A stretch of DNA of 7,131 nt. It comes from Pedosphaera sp. (lineage in GTDB: Bacteria > Verrucomicrobiota > Verrucomicrobiia > Limisphaerales > SXTU01). The position numbers were made by a program, and so were the translations under genes. The stretch spans positions 1-7,131 of the forward strand of contig SIBB01000177.1 in assembly GCA_009695395.1 (NCBI GenBank), in the 5' to 3' direction. The notes under the pieces were generated by a model, which saw nothing but the letters and a program-made list of their open reading frames with translations, was not told the origin of the DNA and did no database searches. This document shows positions 7,079-7,131 of the stretch, in pieces (within the stretch, counting starts at the first letter, position 1; each line of letters starts with the position of its first letter).

Positions 7079-7131
7079 ACTTTGCGCCCGGAGAGTTGGT
7101 TCCAAGTCAAAAGCGGATGCCACGCAGCAGT

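Noticed and set aside
7014..7131. Sigma-54 type promoter built on TGGCA upstream of the two-gene unit
   Set aside because: The spacing to any GC-containing -12 element does not match the TGGCA-N7-TGC pattern.

Overview
The window is GC-rich DNA with strong G/C bias at third codon positions. It holds four genes on two strands: two convergent pairs that meet near 3009-3062. The paired DUF1549/DUF1553 cytochrome-like gene and DUF1501 gene, together with a long acetyl-xylan-esterase-like hydrolase, are typical of Planctomycetota and Verrucomicrobiota. Verrucomicrobiota is my inference from family content only; there is no rRNA or other phylogenetic marker here.

Left half, + strand: a 5'-truncated alpha/beta hydrolase of the acetyl xylan esterase type (2-1537) with a visible Ser-Asp-His triad. 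It is followed after 61 bp by a complete HD-domain CCA tRNA nucleotidyltransferase-like gene (1599-3008). The short convergent gap at 3009-3062 holds two hairpins that could serve as terminators.

Right half, - strand: a two-gene unit read from about 7043 leftward. The first gene (4464-7013) encodes an exported protein of about 849 residues with Ig-like segments, a CX4CH motif, a CXXCH motif, DUF1549 and DUF1553. It has a good ribosome binding site. The second gene (3063 to about 4451) encodes a Tat-exported DUF1501 protein of the alkaline-phosphatase/sulfatase clan. The two probably work together in the periplasm or cell envelope; their substrate is not known from the sequence.

The most unusual point is the start of the DUF1501 gene. 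Its Tat signal lies entirely upstream of the first ATG. Between that ATG and the stop codon of the preceding gene, in the same frame, there is no ATG, GTG or TTG. Translation therefore needs a rare start (ATT at 4449-4451 is the best candidate), or the sequence carries an error or mutation there. I found no CRISPR array, mobile element, tRNA, rRNA or convincing new system. Very long open frames antisense to the real genes are shadows of the codon bias.
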